Shown here one piece after another: positions 18,201 to 25,325 of a DNA stretch of 25,325 nucleotides (positions are counted from its first letter, which is position 1; every line of letters starts with the position of its first letter). Where the stretch lies: contig CAYMNK010000018.1 in NCBI GenBank assembly GCA_964391805.1, forward strand, positions 1 through 25,325. Direction: 5' to 3'. Source of the stretch: RUG14300 sp964391805 (GTDB taxonomy: Bacteria; Bacillota; Clostridia; Christensenellales; CAG-1252). A program made the position numbers and the translations under genes. The notes beneath the pieces are model-generated. The model was not told where the DNA came from. It did not search any database and saw only the letters and a program-made list of their open reading frames with translations.

Positions 18201-20501
18201 ACGCTCGGTGAGTTCGTCAACGAGTTTATCCATATTTACGCCGTCAAAGTCTTCGGACGCTATGACGGGTTTATATTCGTATTGGTGGAAGTCCTCACGC
18301 TGTAAAAGTTGCGCTAATAGATACTTATTACAGTTTTCGATATTGATATTCGCCTTATTACACGATAAATCGAAGGCGCTCAATTCAAATGCGATTCTTT
18401 CCCTTAATATCTCGTAAACCTCTTGGTAATAGGTCTTATCGTATAACATCTTACGCCTGTCGGTATAAATAATCTCTCTTTGCTTATTCATAACATCGTC
18501 GTAAGACAACACGTTTTTTCTGACAGAATAGTTTCTCGATTCGATGCGCTGTTGGGCATCCTCTATCCTGTTGGTTATCATCTTCATAGAGATGGGCATA
18601 TCGTCGGGCAACGCTAATGTGGAAGCAATCGACGTCAATCTATCACCTGCGAAAATTCTAACAAGGTCATCCTCGAAAGATATATAAAATACCGAACTAC
18701 CTACATCGCCTTGACGACCTGAACGACCTCTCAACTGATTATCGATACGTCTCGATTCATGTCTTTCGGTACCTATTATTCTGAGTCCGCCTGCCGATAA
18801 AACCTCTTCTTTTTCTCTATCGGTTTGCTCTTGAAATCTCGCCTTTTCGGCTAAATAGATTTCTCTAACCTTCATTACGTCCTCGGAGCTATCCTTGATG
18901 AGTGAAGTCGCTTCGGCTATAACGCGCTCGGAATACTTACACTTGGCAAGATACTGTTTTGCCATAAACTCCGGGTTACCGCCTAAACGAATATCGGTAC
19001 CACGACCTGCCATATTGGTGGCAATGGTGACGGCGCCCTTCTTACCGGCTTGAGCAATGATTTCGGCTTCCTTCTCGTGGTTTTTGGCGTTTAAAACATT
19101 GTGAGGAATGCGCTCTCTAACGAGCATATTCGATAACTCCTCACTCTTTTCGACACTGACGGTACCTACCAATACGGGCTGTCCCGCCTCGTGACAACGC
19201 TTGATATCTTCTACTACCGCCTTAAGCTTGGCGACACGCGTTTTGTATATACGGTCGTTTTCATCAACCCTTCTTATGGGCTTATTGGTCGGAATGACGA
19301 CTATATCCAATCCGTATATGTTTTTGAATTCCTCTTCTTCGGTTTTAGCAGTACCAGTCATACCGCTAATCTTCTTATACAAACGGAATAAATTCTGATA
19401 CGTTATGGTAGCAATAACTTGATTCTCGTCCCTTATATGGAGATTTTCCTTGGCTTCGATAGCTGTATGCAAGCCATCGTTAAAACGTCTACCGATCTGT
19501 AAACGTCCGGTAAATTCGTCGACTATGATTACTTGTCCGTCCTTGACTACATAGTCACGGTCCCTTTTCATGAGGAAGTTAGCCTTAATTGCAAGTCTTA
19601 TATAGCGGTATAGGTCCATATTTTCGTAATCGCCTATATTGTCGACCTTGAAGTGTCTTTCCGCTTTTTCCATACCCTGATCGGTCAGGACTATTTTTTT
19701 ATCCTCTTCGTTTATTTCGAAGTCGCCCATGCGTTCGGCTTCGTTTTCGGCATCGGGATCGGGTGCCTTGAGAAATTTGGCGAATCTGTTAGCCTCGTAA
19801 AAGTCCTCTGCGGATTTTTTATTTTTACCCGAAATAATTAACGGCGTTCTCGCTTCGTCAATAAGTACTGAGTCAACCTCGTCGATGATTACATAGTTCA
19901 ATTCTCTTTGAACCATAGCCGGGGCATAGCGCACTTGATTGTCTCTTAAGTAGTCAAAACCGAAAGCACTATTAGTTCCGTAAGTAATATCGCACCTATA
20001 TGCTTCTCTCTTCTCTTCCGGATCTTGTTGGTTAGTGATAACGCCGATGGTAAGACCCAAAAATTTGAATATCTGTCCCATCCATTCGGCGTCACGCTTG
20101 GCAAGATAATCGTTGACGGTGACGATATGCACGCCCTTACTCGTCAAAGCGTTGAGGTAGGCGGGCAAGGTTTCGACCAAGGTCTTACCTTCACCTGTAC
20201 ACATCTCGGCAATTCTACCTTGATGCAAAGCAATTCCGCCCAATATCTGTACGTGGAAGTGTCTAAGTCCTATTACCCTCGTACTTGCCTCTCTGACACA
20301 CGCAAAAGCATCGGGAAGAATGTCGTCTAACGTCTCCCCTTTTGATAGCCTTATTTTGAACTCCTTGGTACAATTACATAATTCCTTATCGGTCATGCCG
20401 GCATAAAGATCGGCAAGTGCCTCTACCTTTGTGGCTATGACTTCAATCTTCTTAATTTGTCTATCGTTATCCGAACCGAATAATTTGCCGAATAAACCCA
20501 T
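15231..20501 (-). CDS. giant SecA paralogue (1756 aa) with expanded helical wing region and SEC-C zinc motif
   Basis: A preprotein translocase ATPase twice the usual length. The motor is complete: Walker A TGEGKT (102-107), DEVDSVLIDEA (207-217), MTGTAKTEEEEF (381-392), ATNMAGRGTD (494-503), QLRGRSGRQGD (589-599). The scaffold helix runs to about 686 (NVLSYDDVMNKQRE) and resumes at 1613-1676 (WFDHIDNMERLR). The roughly 925 residues between, where SecA normally has a wing of about 100, hold repeated W-[DEN]-[YFI] modules. The C-terminus has the SEC-C zinc motif PNDPCPCGSGKKYKKCC (1721-1737), which in other SecAs binds SecB or ribosomes. Start: ATG at 20501, with AAGGAG 11 nt upstream and 15 nt after the preceding secA, so the two are co-transcribed. 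Roughly half of the first 50 residues match the neighbour, pointing to an old tandem duplication. Likely role: Sec-dependent export of a particular substrate class; that is inferred. Confidence 0.92.
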   Translation of the reverse strand: MGLFGKLFGSDNDRQIKKIEVIATKVEALADLYAGMTDKELCNCTKEFKIRLSKGETLDDILPDAFACVREASTRVIGLRHFHVQILGGIALHQGRIAEMCTGEGKTLVETLPAYLNALTSKGVHIVTVNDYLAKRDAEWMGQIFKFLGLTIGVITNQQDPEEKREAYRCDITYGTNSAFGFDYLRDNQVRYAPAMVQRELNYVIIDEVDSVLIDEARTPLIISGKNKKSAEDFYEANRFAKFLKAPDPDAENEAERMGDFEINEEDKKIVLTDQGMEKAERHFKVDNIGDYENMDLYRYIRLAIKANFLMKRDRDYVVKDGQVIIVDEFTGRLQIGRRFNDGLHTAIEAKENLHIRDENQVIATITYQNLFRLYKKISGMTGTAKTEEEEFKNIYGLDIVVIPTNKPIRRVDENDRIYKTRVAKLKAVVEDIKRCHEAGQPVLVGTVSVEKSEELSNMLVRERIPHNVLNAKNHEKEAEIIAQAGKKGAVTIATNMAGRGTDIRLGGNPEFMAKQYLAKCKYSERVIAEATSLIKDSSEDVMKVREIYLAEKARFQEQTDREKEEVLSAGGLRIIGTERHESRRIDNQLRGRSGRQGDVGSSVFYISFEDDLVRIFAGDRLTSIASTLALPDDMPISMKMITNRIEDAQQRIESRNYSVRKNVLSYDDVMNKQREIIYTDRRKMLYDKTYYQEVYEILRERIAFELSAFDLSCNKANINIENCNKYLLAQLLQREDFHQYEYKPVIASEDFDGVNMDKLVDELTERAVKYYNKRRNELLDLLDADMYKDAVELSIDFSKPIEQWEYAKLNSIVCSHLPNNLDVEDLFKLSDARDLVEQNKVSADEIAEVINNKLCVVLSEVFSLYDEQILEAYAVHTVRYGYLKHGLDEVKYTSLINEHLDADHHIVLTNQDIDVEPDNLVELIGDELNKQKRNADKELSAKILDRMVELFISRLPQNPIEWDFKKVDKDFCSALFVKSSSGQTPISGLINRGMLGGMLLDHFAVLATERIEKIYRDRLGNNADAVLNRLKEKYDTLKGYVKSLLSTRADVNESPAKWDYYRLSEVLGFNCLQKADENLASTLISKEDLDSFDSTEYISRIKSTTVEAYILLFKGISSRCDKDIIRVELCNISPKQSNKTYNDMLRTRLLPKELSSTCVFINEDQIGLSVDEKTDIVYNVLRNEIDALVKSFNMHILEYMLMKLNDSGKDVSEIVDTISELLPVDCADRLREINADGFRVAQSLSLVSGLLDERKSYENERIHSSAMSVAERLLKGETINEYEGFVEKSALEACVADATDRVIGVYRSHRDDDSILDDRASAEIAQLIRAVVAYTFELQNKPYYEWNIEKINRDLTSSLLPSDTEPNLISSYFTRANVSNTVRDSLVDSAYARVEPIFLEIIDKNRKAGYKSAHDHILKMLPEVVAGVVAENIDFGIDLNDWNFEEINANLRERIVPDIDEEITLIDAELASSMNIDTVIDAVIDKVVDLFNKKAVRYNIGLIEGFIMDEVKDYIDRRQPIDEWDYKFLNKRLGQLFLASVDRTKQILDVETVRTYLPEGKNSLENAEATEAIKDSLEKIYLERIDVYNRFVGNLCRRKAKPSNTFGNFETALLLNYTDKHWFDHIDNMERLRVGIGLRSLGQQNPITCYQSEGFQLFDEMIELIHEDVVIHVLKDDPDDLFGRKEESIFDRLSNKNKKTVYYKRVGAQPIKKNGPKIGPNDPCPCGSGKKYKKCCMNKKGASGGWNSIVDDDNR
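15867..18119 (-). repeat. tandem helical-wing-like modules inside the giant SecA
   Basis: Protein-level repeats. Six clear cores: QWEYAKLN (W805), EWDFKKVD (W963), KWDYYRLS (W1059), EWNIEKIN (W1347), DWNFEEIN (W1443) and EWDYKFLN (W1525). Each is followed by a hydrophobic helix often ending in LLP/IVP, then an acidic loop and a second helix such as IDAVIDKVVDLF. Two further copies lack the tryptophan: VKYTSLINEHL near 892 and KTYNDMLRTRLLP near 1140. The adjacent normal SecA has a single equivalent, WDYEALN (W724). Spacing is irregular (about 80-290 residues), so these are old, diverged duplications and not recent DNA repeats. Confidence 0.7.
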
Positions 20502-20516
20502 TATCTAACTTTCTCC

Positions 20517-23159
20517 TTACTCCCCGTCCTCTAATAATTCATCGGGATAACTTTGTAATTCCTGAACGCTCTCGTTAACGTCCATAACTGTGATTTTGAA
20601 TGATAAAACCTTTTTCACCGTTTTATATTTGATGGTGTCTATCATTTCGTCAAAGAACTTCATGCCCTCGATTTGGTATGCCGTTACAGGATTGACTTGT
20701 CCTAACGCTTTAAGTCCAACACAACTACGTAGATTATCCATATTATCCATTTGCTCGATCCACTCGGAATCGATGACCTTGAGCATAATCGTCTTTTCTA
20801 TGTTAGTAGAAGGAATACCTTTATCGTCTATCGCCTTCATCTTAGCATTGTAATGCTCTATGGTTGCACGCAAAACTTCGTCGATAATTCTATCGATGCT
20901 CATTTCGGCAGAAAGACCTATGGTTACCACTTGTTCCCCGTCAAGGAATAGTTTTTCGTCCAAAGACGCATTGAGCGCTTCATAATCCCAATAGCGGTAA
21001 TCGTATCGAAAATCCACTTCGTTTTGAACGATTTCGCTGACATAATCGGTAAAATATCCGACAATCTTATCGTGAACGCTGTTTTCGGTCATCAATCTAC
21101 GTCTTTCACCATAAATGCTGATTCTTTGCTTATTCAAAACGTCGTCATAGGACAATACGTTTTTTCTAATAGAATAATTACGTTGTTCGAGATCTGTCTG
21201 AGCGGTTTTTATTTTACCGTAAACATATTTATTTTGCAATAGCGTATCGGGTTCGAGACTATTCTCTTCGGCATATTTGTCAAAATCCTTTTTAAAAGGT
21301 ATTCTCAACAAATCGTCTTCAAACGACAAGTAATATACCGAACTGCCTACGTCGCCTTGACGTCCCGAACGACCTCTAAATTGGTTATCGATACGTCTAT
21401 TTTCGTTCTTCTCGGTTCCTATTACTCTCAAACCGCCTACGGCTATAACTTCCTCCCTTTCGCGTTGAAGTTCGCCCGCTATACTCATACGTTTTTCGTC
21501 ATATTTACGACAAATCTCTTCCATTTCGGGTGTTAATTCGTTGTGAGCGGTATGCAATGCTTTATCTATCAACTCAGGCTCGTAACCGTCGTTTTCAAGC
21601 GATTTTACCGCATAAAAGCCTGCGTTACCGCCTAAAATGATGTCAGTACCACGACCTGCCATATTGGTAGCTACAGTAACAGAACCTTTTCTACCAGCTT
21701 GAGCGATTATCAAGGCTTCTTCTCTATGATTCTTAGCATTTAATAATAAATGTTGTACACCTTTTTCGGTGAGTATTGCCGACAATTCTTCACTTTTTGC
21801 AACGGTGGGCGTACCTACCAATACCGGTTGTCCCTTGGCGTGAGCGTCTATTATATCGGCTACAATCGCTTCCAATTTCGCGTCATATGAAGGATATACT
21901 CTATCATCTTCGTCTATTCTTACAACCTCTTTATTGGGAGGAATGCAGACGACATCTACTCCGTAAATCTCCAAAAATTCCTGCTCTTCTATCTTTGCAG
22001 TACCGGTCATACCGCTGAGCTTGTCATAGAGCCTAAAATAATTCTGGAAGGTAACCGATGCATATGTTTTACTTTCACCCTGTATTTCTACGCCCTCTTT
22101 GGCTTCGATAGCTTGGTGCAAACCTTCGGTATAACGTCTACCGAACATAATTCTACCGGTAAATTCGTCGACAATAAGTACTTCACCGTCTATGACGACA
22201 TAGTTCTTATCCCTCGTCATCAAATAGTTAGCTTTGATTGCAAAGCGGATATGTTTATATAACTCTATTTCGTCCGAAATGTTTTCGACATCGAAATATT
22301 TATTTGCCTTTTCCGCACCAGCAGTCGTCAAGGAAATGGTGTCGCGTTCTTCGTCAACTGTGAAGTCTCCGTCACCTTCCTCGTAATTCATGCGTTCGTT
22401 CTCATCGGGACAATGGGTGGATGCGGTAAGTGATTTTGCAAAAGCATCTGCCTTGATATACATATCGATCGGAGTTACTGCCTGTCCCGCTATAATCAAC
22501 GGCGTCTTGGCTTCATCGATAAGAACGGAGTCGACTTCGTCTACTATAGCGTAATACAAGTCGCGCTGGCACACCTTACTCAATGAATCTTGCATATTAT
22601 CACGCAAATAGTCGAAACCGAATTCGTTATTGGTTCCGTAAGTGATATCACACATGTATGCCGATTTCTTCTCGTCGTACGGTTGGAAACTTCTAATCAA
22701 ACCTACCGTCAAGCCTAAGAATCTATATACACCGCCCATCCAGCCGGCATCTCTGTCTGCAAGATATTCGTTAACGGTTACGATGTGAACGCCTTTGCCC
22801 GATAAAGCATTAAGGTATGCAGGGAGTGTCTCTACTACCGTTTTGCCTTCACCTGTCAGCATCTCGGCAATTCTGCCTTGATGTAAAGCAATTCCGCCCA
22901 TGATCTGAACCTTGTACAGGGTAAAACCTAATACCCTCTTAACGGCTTCGCTAACTACCGCATATGCCTCTACTAAGATGTCATCAAGAGTTTCGCCTTG
23001 AGCTAATCTTTCTTTAAACACTGCCGTACAAGCGCACAATTCGTCGTCCGTTTTTTTGGCATAATCCGATGACAATGCAAGCACTTTATCGGCAGTCGCA
23101 GACAACTTTTTGAGTTGTTTATCGTTTCCGGATGAAAATAATTTATCTAAAAATCCCAC
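20517..23159 (-). CDS. secA: SecA preprotein translocase ATPase (880 aa), without SEC-C motif
   Basis: The ATPase that drives proteins through SecYEG at the membrane. Seen: Walker A TGEGKT (102-107), DEVDSVLIDEA (207-217), MTGTAK (384-389), ATNMAGRGTD (497-506), QFRGRSGRQGD (593-603), one helical wing core WDYEALN at 724, and the scaffold end WIEQMDNMDNLR (800-811). It stops at about 30 residues past the scaffold in an acidic tail and has no CPCGSGKKYKKCC zinc motif, which the downstream paralogue does have. The start is GTG at 23159, with GGAG ten nt upstream; no ATG alternative fits the conserved N-terminus. It lies 59 nt downstream of glnS, with a hairpin between, and 15 nt before the giant paralogue. 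Probably the general-purpose SecA because of its standard architecture. Confidence 0.95.
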   Translation of the reverse strand: MGFLDKLFSSGNDKQLKKLSATADKVLALSSDYAKKTDDELCACTAVFKERLAQGETLDDILVEAYAVVSEAVKRVLGFTLYKVQIMGGIALHQGRIAEMLTGEGKTVVETLPAYLNALSGKGVHIVTVNEYLADRDAGWMGGVYRFLGLTVGLIRSFQPYDEKKSAYMCDITYGTNNEFGFDYLRDNMQDSLSKVCQRDLYYAIVDEVDSVLIDEAKTPLIIAGQAVTPIDMYIKADAFAKSLTASTHCPDENERMNYEEGDGDFTVDEERDTISLTTAGAEKANKYFDVENISDEIELYKHIRFAIKANYLMTRDKNYVVIDGEVLIVDEFTGRIMFGRRYTEGLHQAIEAKEGVEIQGESKTYASVTFQNYFRLYDKLSGMTGTAKIEEQEFLEIYGVDVVCIPPNKEVVRIDEDDRVYPSYDAKLEAIVADIIDAHAKGQPVLVGTPTVAKSEELSAILTEKGVQHLLLNAKNHREEALIIAQAGRKGSVTVATNMAGRGTDIILGGNAGFYAVKSLENDGYEPELIDKALHTAHNELTPEMEEICRKYDEKRMSIAGELQREREEVIAVGGLRVIGTEKNENRRIDNQFRGRSGRQGDVGSSVYYLSFEDDLLRIPFKKDFDKYAEENSLEPDTLLQNKYVYGKIKTAQTDLEQRNYSIRKNVLSYDDVLNKQRISIYGERRRLMTENSVHDKIVGYFTDYVSEIVQNEVDFRYDYRYWDYEALNASLDEKLFLDGEQVVTIGLSAEMSIDRIIDEVLRATIEHYNAKMKAIDDKGIPSTNIEKTIMLKVIDSEWIEQMDNMDNLRSCVGLKALGQVNPVTAYQIEGMKFFDEMIDTIKYKTVKKVLSFKITVMDVNESVQELQSYPDELLEDGE

Positions 23160-23171
23160 TTTCTATACTCT

Positions 23172-23205
23172 CCAATAAAAGATTCAGGATATTATACATC
23201 CTGAA
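23172..23205 (-). terminator. hairpin between glnS and secA
   Basis: TTCAGGAT (23183-23190) and ATCCTGAA (23198-23205) form a perfect 8-bp stem with a 7-nt loop, followed on the minus strand by TCTTTTATT. It can act as a full or partial terminator, lowering readthrough into secA. The loop reads GTATAAT on the minus strand, so a -10 box for a separate secA promoter may be embedded, though no good -35 is visible. Confidence 0.6.
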
Positions 23206-23218
23206 CCTTAATTAATTA

Positions 23219-24850
23219 TTAAAGCTTAGGTTTGAAAGAATCCTTCAAGCCTACTACCATATTAAATACAAGCGCATCTTCGGTCGAGCCTTTTGCCGTC
23301 ATATAGTATCCGGTACGCATAAATTGATAGTGCGTATAAGGCTTAGTCGACTTAAGAGATGCTTCCGCTTTACCGATATAAACTTTTTTGGTATCCTTCT
23401 GTAAGCGGAGAGAAAAATCTCTACCGTCGTCCAAATCGTCCAATAAATAATCGTATTCGTTAAGCGTTACGTCTAATGCCGTGGTTGCATCTACCCAATG
23501 AATGGTTCCCTTAACCTTGATACCTGCGTTAACTCCGCCTTGCTTACTGTCCTCTATAATGTCGGCGTGGACTACTAATTCGCCGTTTTCCGTTCCGTGA
23601 GAAACATATTTGATAATGTATGCACCGACCAATCTAACCATTCCGTCGGGTTTTAAACGGAAATATTTGGGCGGAGGATTGTCCGAAAAGTCATCTGCAT
23701 CTATATACAATGTATTGGAAAACGATACTTCTCTTACGCCCGATTCGGGATCACAGGGGTTATTGGAAACGGTTACAGTTTCGCTACCCGAATAGTTATC
23801 AAGAACGACCTTGATAGGATTCTTGACTACCATTGCTCTATTAGCGTTTTGATTGAGATAATCTCTAACGCAATGCTCCAAAAAAGCAGACTCAACTACG
23901 CTATTACTCTTAGCTACGCCGATCTTAGCGCAAAATTCTCTCAATGCAGGTGCAGGGTATCCTCTTTCTCTCATACCGCTGATTGTGGGCATTCTCGGAT
24001 CGTCCCATCCGTCTACAACGCCCTCCTCAACAAGCTTTTTGAGATATCTCTTACTCATAATTGTACGGGTGAGATTAAGTCTTGCAAACTCGATTTGCTG
24101 AGGTCCGTTGACGAATCCGCATTTCTCAACAAACCAGTTGTAAAGCGGACGGTGGTCCTCGAATTCAAGAGTGCAAATAGAATGAGTAATACCCTCAATT
24201 GCATCAGAAATGGGGTGTGCAAAATCGTACATAGGATAAATGCACCACTTATCACCTGTTTGATGATGATGCGCTCTCAATACACGATACATGATAGGAT
24301 CACGCATATTAATATTGGGACTTGCCATATCTATTTTAGCACGAAGAGTTTTACTTCCGTCGGAATATAAGCCTGCCTTCATGTTATAGAAAAGCTCGAG
24401 ATTTTCTTCAATACTTCTATTACGATAGGGACTCTCCTTACCGGGTTCAGTTAACGATCCGCGGGCAGAAGCGATTTCGTCGGCGGTCATATCACAAACG
24501 AAAGCGTTACCGTCCTTAATCATCTTGACGGCATACTCGAAAAGTTCGTCGAAATAGTCGCTCGCATATCTCTCGAGATCCCATTCAAAACCTAACCATT
24601 TAATATCTTCCTTAATACTCTCGACATACTCCACGTCCTCCTTAGTCGGATTAGTGTCGTCGAAACGAAGGTTACATTTACCGTTATATTTTTGCTTAGC
24701 TCCGAAATTGATACAAAGGCTCTTACAGTGTCCTACATGCAAATAACCGTTTGGTTCGGGTGGAAAACGAGTAACGATAGCGGAATGCTTACCGCTCGAA
24801 AGATCGCTTTCAATAATCTCTTCAATAAAGTTGTTAGAATTATTTTCCAT
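23219..24850 (-). CDS. glnS: glutaminyl-tRNA synthetase
   Basis: Class I aminoacyl-tRNA synthetase of 543 aa that charges tRNA-Gln with glutamine. The HIGH-type motif is GYLHVGHCKS (35-44) and the KMSKS-type loop is TIMSKRYLKK (263-272). GlnRS rather than GluRS is shown by LRFDDTNP at 61-68, VDGWDDPRMPTISGMRERGY after the KMSKS loop, and the C-terminal beta-barrel anticodon-binding domain (from about 330). Length is that of bacterial GlnRS. Start: ATG at 24850 with AGGAG seven nt upstream (24862-24858). A consensus promoter stands about 75 nt upstream. Many Bacillota lack GlnRS and make Gln-tRNA by GatCAB amidation, so its presence narrows the host a little. Confidence 0.96.
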   Translation of the reverse strand: MENNSNNFIEEIIESDLSSGKHSAIVTRFPPEPNGYLHVGHCKSLCINFGAKQKYNGKCNLRFDDTNPTKEDVEYVESIKEDIKWLGFEWDLERYASDYFDELFEYAVKMIKDGNAFVCDMTADEIASARGSLTEPGKESPYRNRSIEENLELFYNMKAGLYSDGSKTLRAKIDMASPNINMRDPIMYRVLRAHHHQTGDKWCIYPMYDFAHPISDAIEGITHSICTLEFEDHRPLYNWFVEKCGFVNGPQQIEFARLNLTRTIMSKRYLKKLVEEGVVDGWDDPRMPTISGMRERGYPAPALREFCAKIGVAKSNSVVESAFLEHCVRDYLNQNANRAMVVKNPIKVVLDNYSGSETVTVSNNPCDPESGVREVSFSNTLYIDADDFSDNPPPKYFRLKPDGMVRLVGAYIIKYVSHGTENGELVVHADIIEDSKQGGVNAGIKVKGTIHWVDATTALDVTLNEYDYLLDDLDDGRDFSLRLQKDTKKVYIGKAEASLKSTKPYTHYQFMRTGYYMTAKGSTEDALVFNMVVGLKDSFKPKL

Positions 24851-24866
24851 ACATACTCTCCTAATG

Positions 24867-24927
24867 AACTAAGTATATCGGTACTAAATCACAAACAAAA
24901 AGATATAGTAACTCACAATACTTAGTT
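24867..24927 (-). promoter_or_regulatory. inverted repeat spanning the glnS 5' leader
   Basis: AACTAAGTAT (24867-24876) and its exact complement ATACTTAGTT (24918-24927) bracket the leader. On the mRNA the first arm lies at the very 5' end and the second ends four nt before the AGGAG ribosome site, so pairing would form a long-range stem at the entry site. It may tune translation or mRNA stability. It is not a T-box: no TGGNACCGCG-like element is present. Confidence 0.45.
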
Positions 24928-24929
24928 AA

Positions 24930-24959
24930 ATTATATCTCATTATTTCGACCTTTGTCAA
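24930..24959 (-). promoter_or_regulatory. sigma-A promoter of glnS
   Basis: Perfect TTGACA (24959-24954) and TATAAT (24935-24930) on the minus strand with an 18-nt spacer. The predicted start is near 24923, giving a leader of about 73 nt. It presumably also serves the two secA genes by readthrough. Confidence 0.85.
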
Positions 24960-25121
24960 TGCTAAATATAATTATGGTATCATTTTAAATAAAATATTTT
25001 ATATTAATATAGCGATTAATACTCTTCGAACGAAAAAACAGCTACCAACGATAGGTGTCGCCCCGCCGTTCGACTACAGTCTAAGGACCAACGCTTGGGT
25101 ATGACATTGATGATTTTCGTT

Positions 25122-25162
25122 CGCCGTCATACTGAGCGAAGCGTAAGCGCAGTATGACGGCG
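25122..25162. repeat. 13-bp perfect inverted repeat, CGTCATACTGAGCGAAGCG family
   Basis: CGCCGTCATACTG (25122-25134) and CAGTATGACGGCG (25150-25162) with a 15-nt loop, AGCGAAGCGTAAGCG. It resembles the dispersed bacterial repeat with GTCATNCTGAGCGAAGCG. It is not followed by a U-tract on either strand. The flanking 24960-25121 contains no gene; a GC-richer stretch at 25045-25110 may belong to the same repeat unit. Confidence 0.55.
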
Positions 25163-25200
25163 GAAAAGCTCTGAATGACAAACAAAAAAAAGAAAAATGC

Positions 25201-25230
25201 AAAAAAAAATTGATGAACTAAATCACCAAT
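25201..25230 (-). terminator. terminator of a leftward transcript from outside the window
   Basis: The minus strand reads ATTGGTGA (25230-25223), a 6-nt loop and TCATCAAT (25216-25209), an 8-bp stem with one G-U pair, followed by a run of about ten T's. The transcript it ends must start to the right of the window. Confidence 0.7.
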
Positions 25231-25306
25231 TCTCAAGATACCTGTGTGTGTCAGGTATTTATTTAATTGAAACTTGAGAACAGAAAAGCAAAGAGAAGTA
25301 TCTTTG
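25230..25306 (-). other. structured 3' region of the off-window transcript
   Basis: Just before the terminator, three further perfect stems can form: CAAAGA/TCTTTG (25289-25294 and 25301-25306), an outer TTCTCAAG/CTTGAGAA (25230-25237 and 25273-25280), and inside that ATACCTG/CAGGTAT (25238-25244 and 25252-25258) with a TGTGTGT loop. No reading frame is evident. It could be the 3' end of a small structured RNA or a long 3' UTR; only the end is in view. Confidence 0.35.
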
Positions 25307-25325
25307 TTTGAGTTTTGCCTCTCCA

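Noticed and set aside
23849..24370. 173-aa plus-strand frame opposite glnS
   Set aside because: Antisense to conserved GlnRS sequence including the KMSKS region; no start signals.
24851..25325. T-box riboswitch upstream of glnS
   Set aside because: No T-box sequence or specifier stem is seen, and the consensus promoter at 24930-24959 lies downstream of the only terminator.

Overview
The window looks like a chromosomal segment of a low-GC Gram-positive bacterium, probably Bacillota and most likely a Clostridia-type lineage. The grounds are AT-rich DNA, strong AGGAGG-type ribosome binding sites, TTGACA/TATAAT promoters and protein style. This is inference; no rRNA or species marker is present. 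Almost everything is coded on the minus strand, so the text below follows transcription from high to low coordinates.

Right part (about 15.2-25.3 kb), housekeeping: glutaminyl-tRNA synthetase (24850-23219) with a textbook promoter, then two adjacent secA genes. The first SecA (880 aa) has ordinary size but no C-terminal zinc motif. The second (1756 aa) is about twice normal length. It keeps every ATPase motif and ends in the SEC-C zinc motif, but the helical wing region is expanded from about 100 to about 925 residues by at least six, perhaps eight, degenerate copies of a W-[DEN]-[YFI]-x-x-[LIV]-[ND/S] module. I know of no described SecA of this architecture.

Left part (about 0.1-14.5 kb), defence island: a seven-gene minus-strand operon that I identify as a type 4 BREX system. 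In order of transcription it holds an unrecognised 855-aa protein, BrxP (PAPS-reductase-like PP-loop domain + two 4Fe-4S sites + C-terminal DUF4007-like domain), BrxC (1400-aa P-loop ATPase), PglZ, a 65-aa zinc-knuckle protein, a BrxL AAA+ protein without the Lon protease domain, and a cysteine desulfurase (DndA/SspA/IscS type) whose start lies inside brxL. Spacings are -26 to +18 nt, so the genes are probably one transcript. There is no PglX methylase and no other methyltransferase. PP-loop sulfurtransferase-like enzyme, Fe-S clusters and a dedicated cysteine desulfurase together strongly suggest that the self-marking chemistry is DNA phosphorothioation (sulfur) rather than methylation.

Control: a 70-aa Xre/Cro repressor gene is divergent from the operon. 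A perfect 14-bp inverted repeat lies in the intergenic region; one arm sits inside the -35/-10 spacer of the BREX promoter and the other abuts the -10 of the repressor gene, so the repressor probably controls both. The repressor gene has no visible ribosome binding site and its mRNA may be leaderless.

Intergenic regions of the housekeeping part hold hairpins and a dispersed repeat resembling the common GTCAT-CTGAGCGAAGCG family. The right edge holds the terminator and structured 3' end of something transcribed leftward from outside the window.
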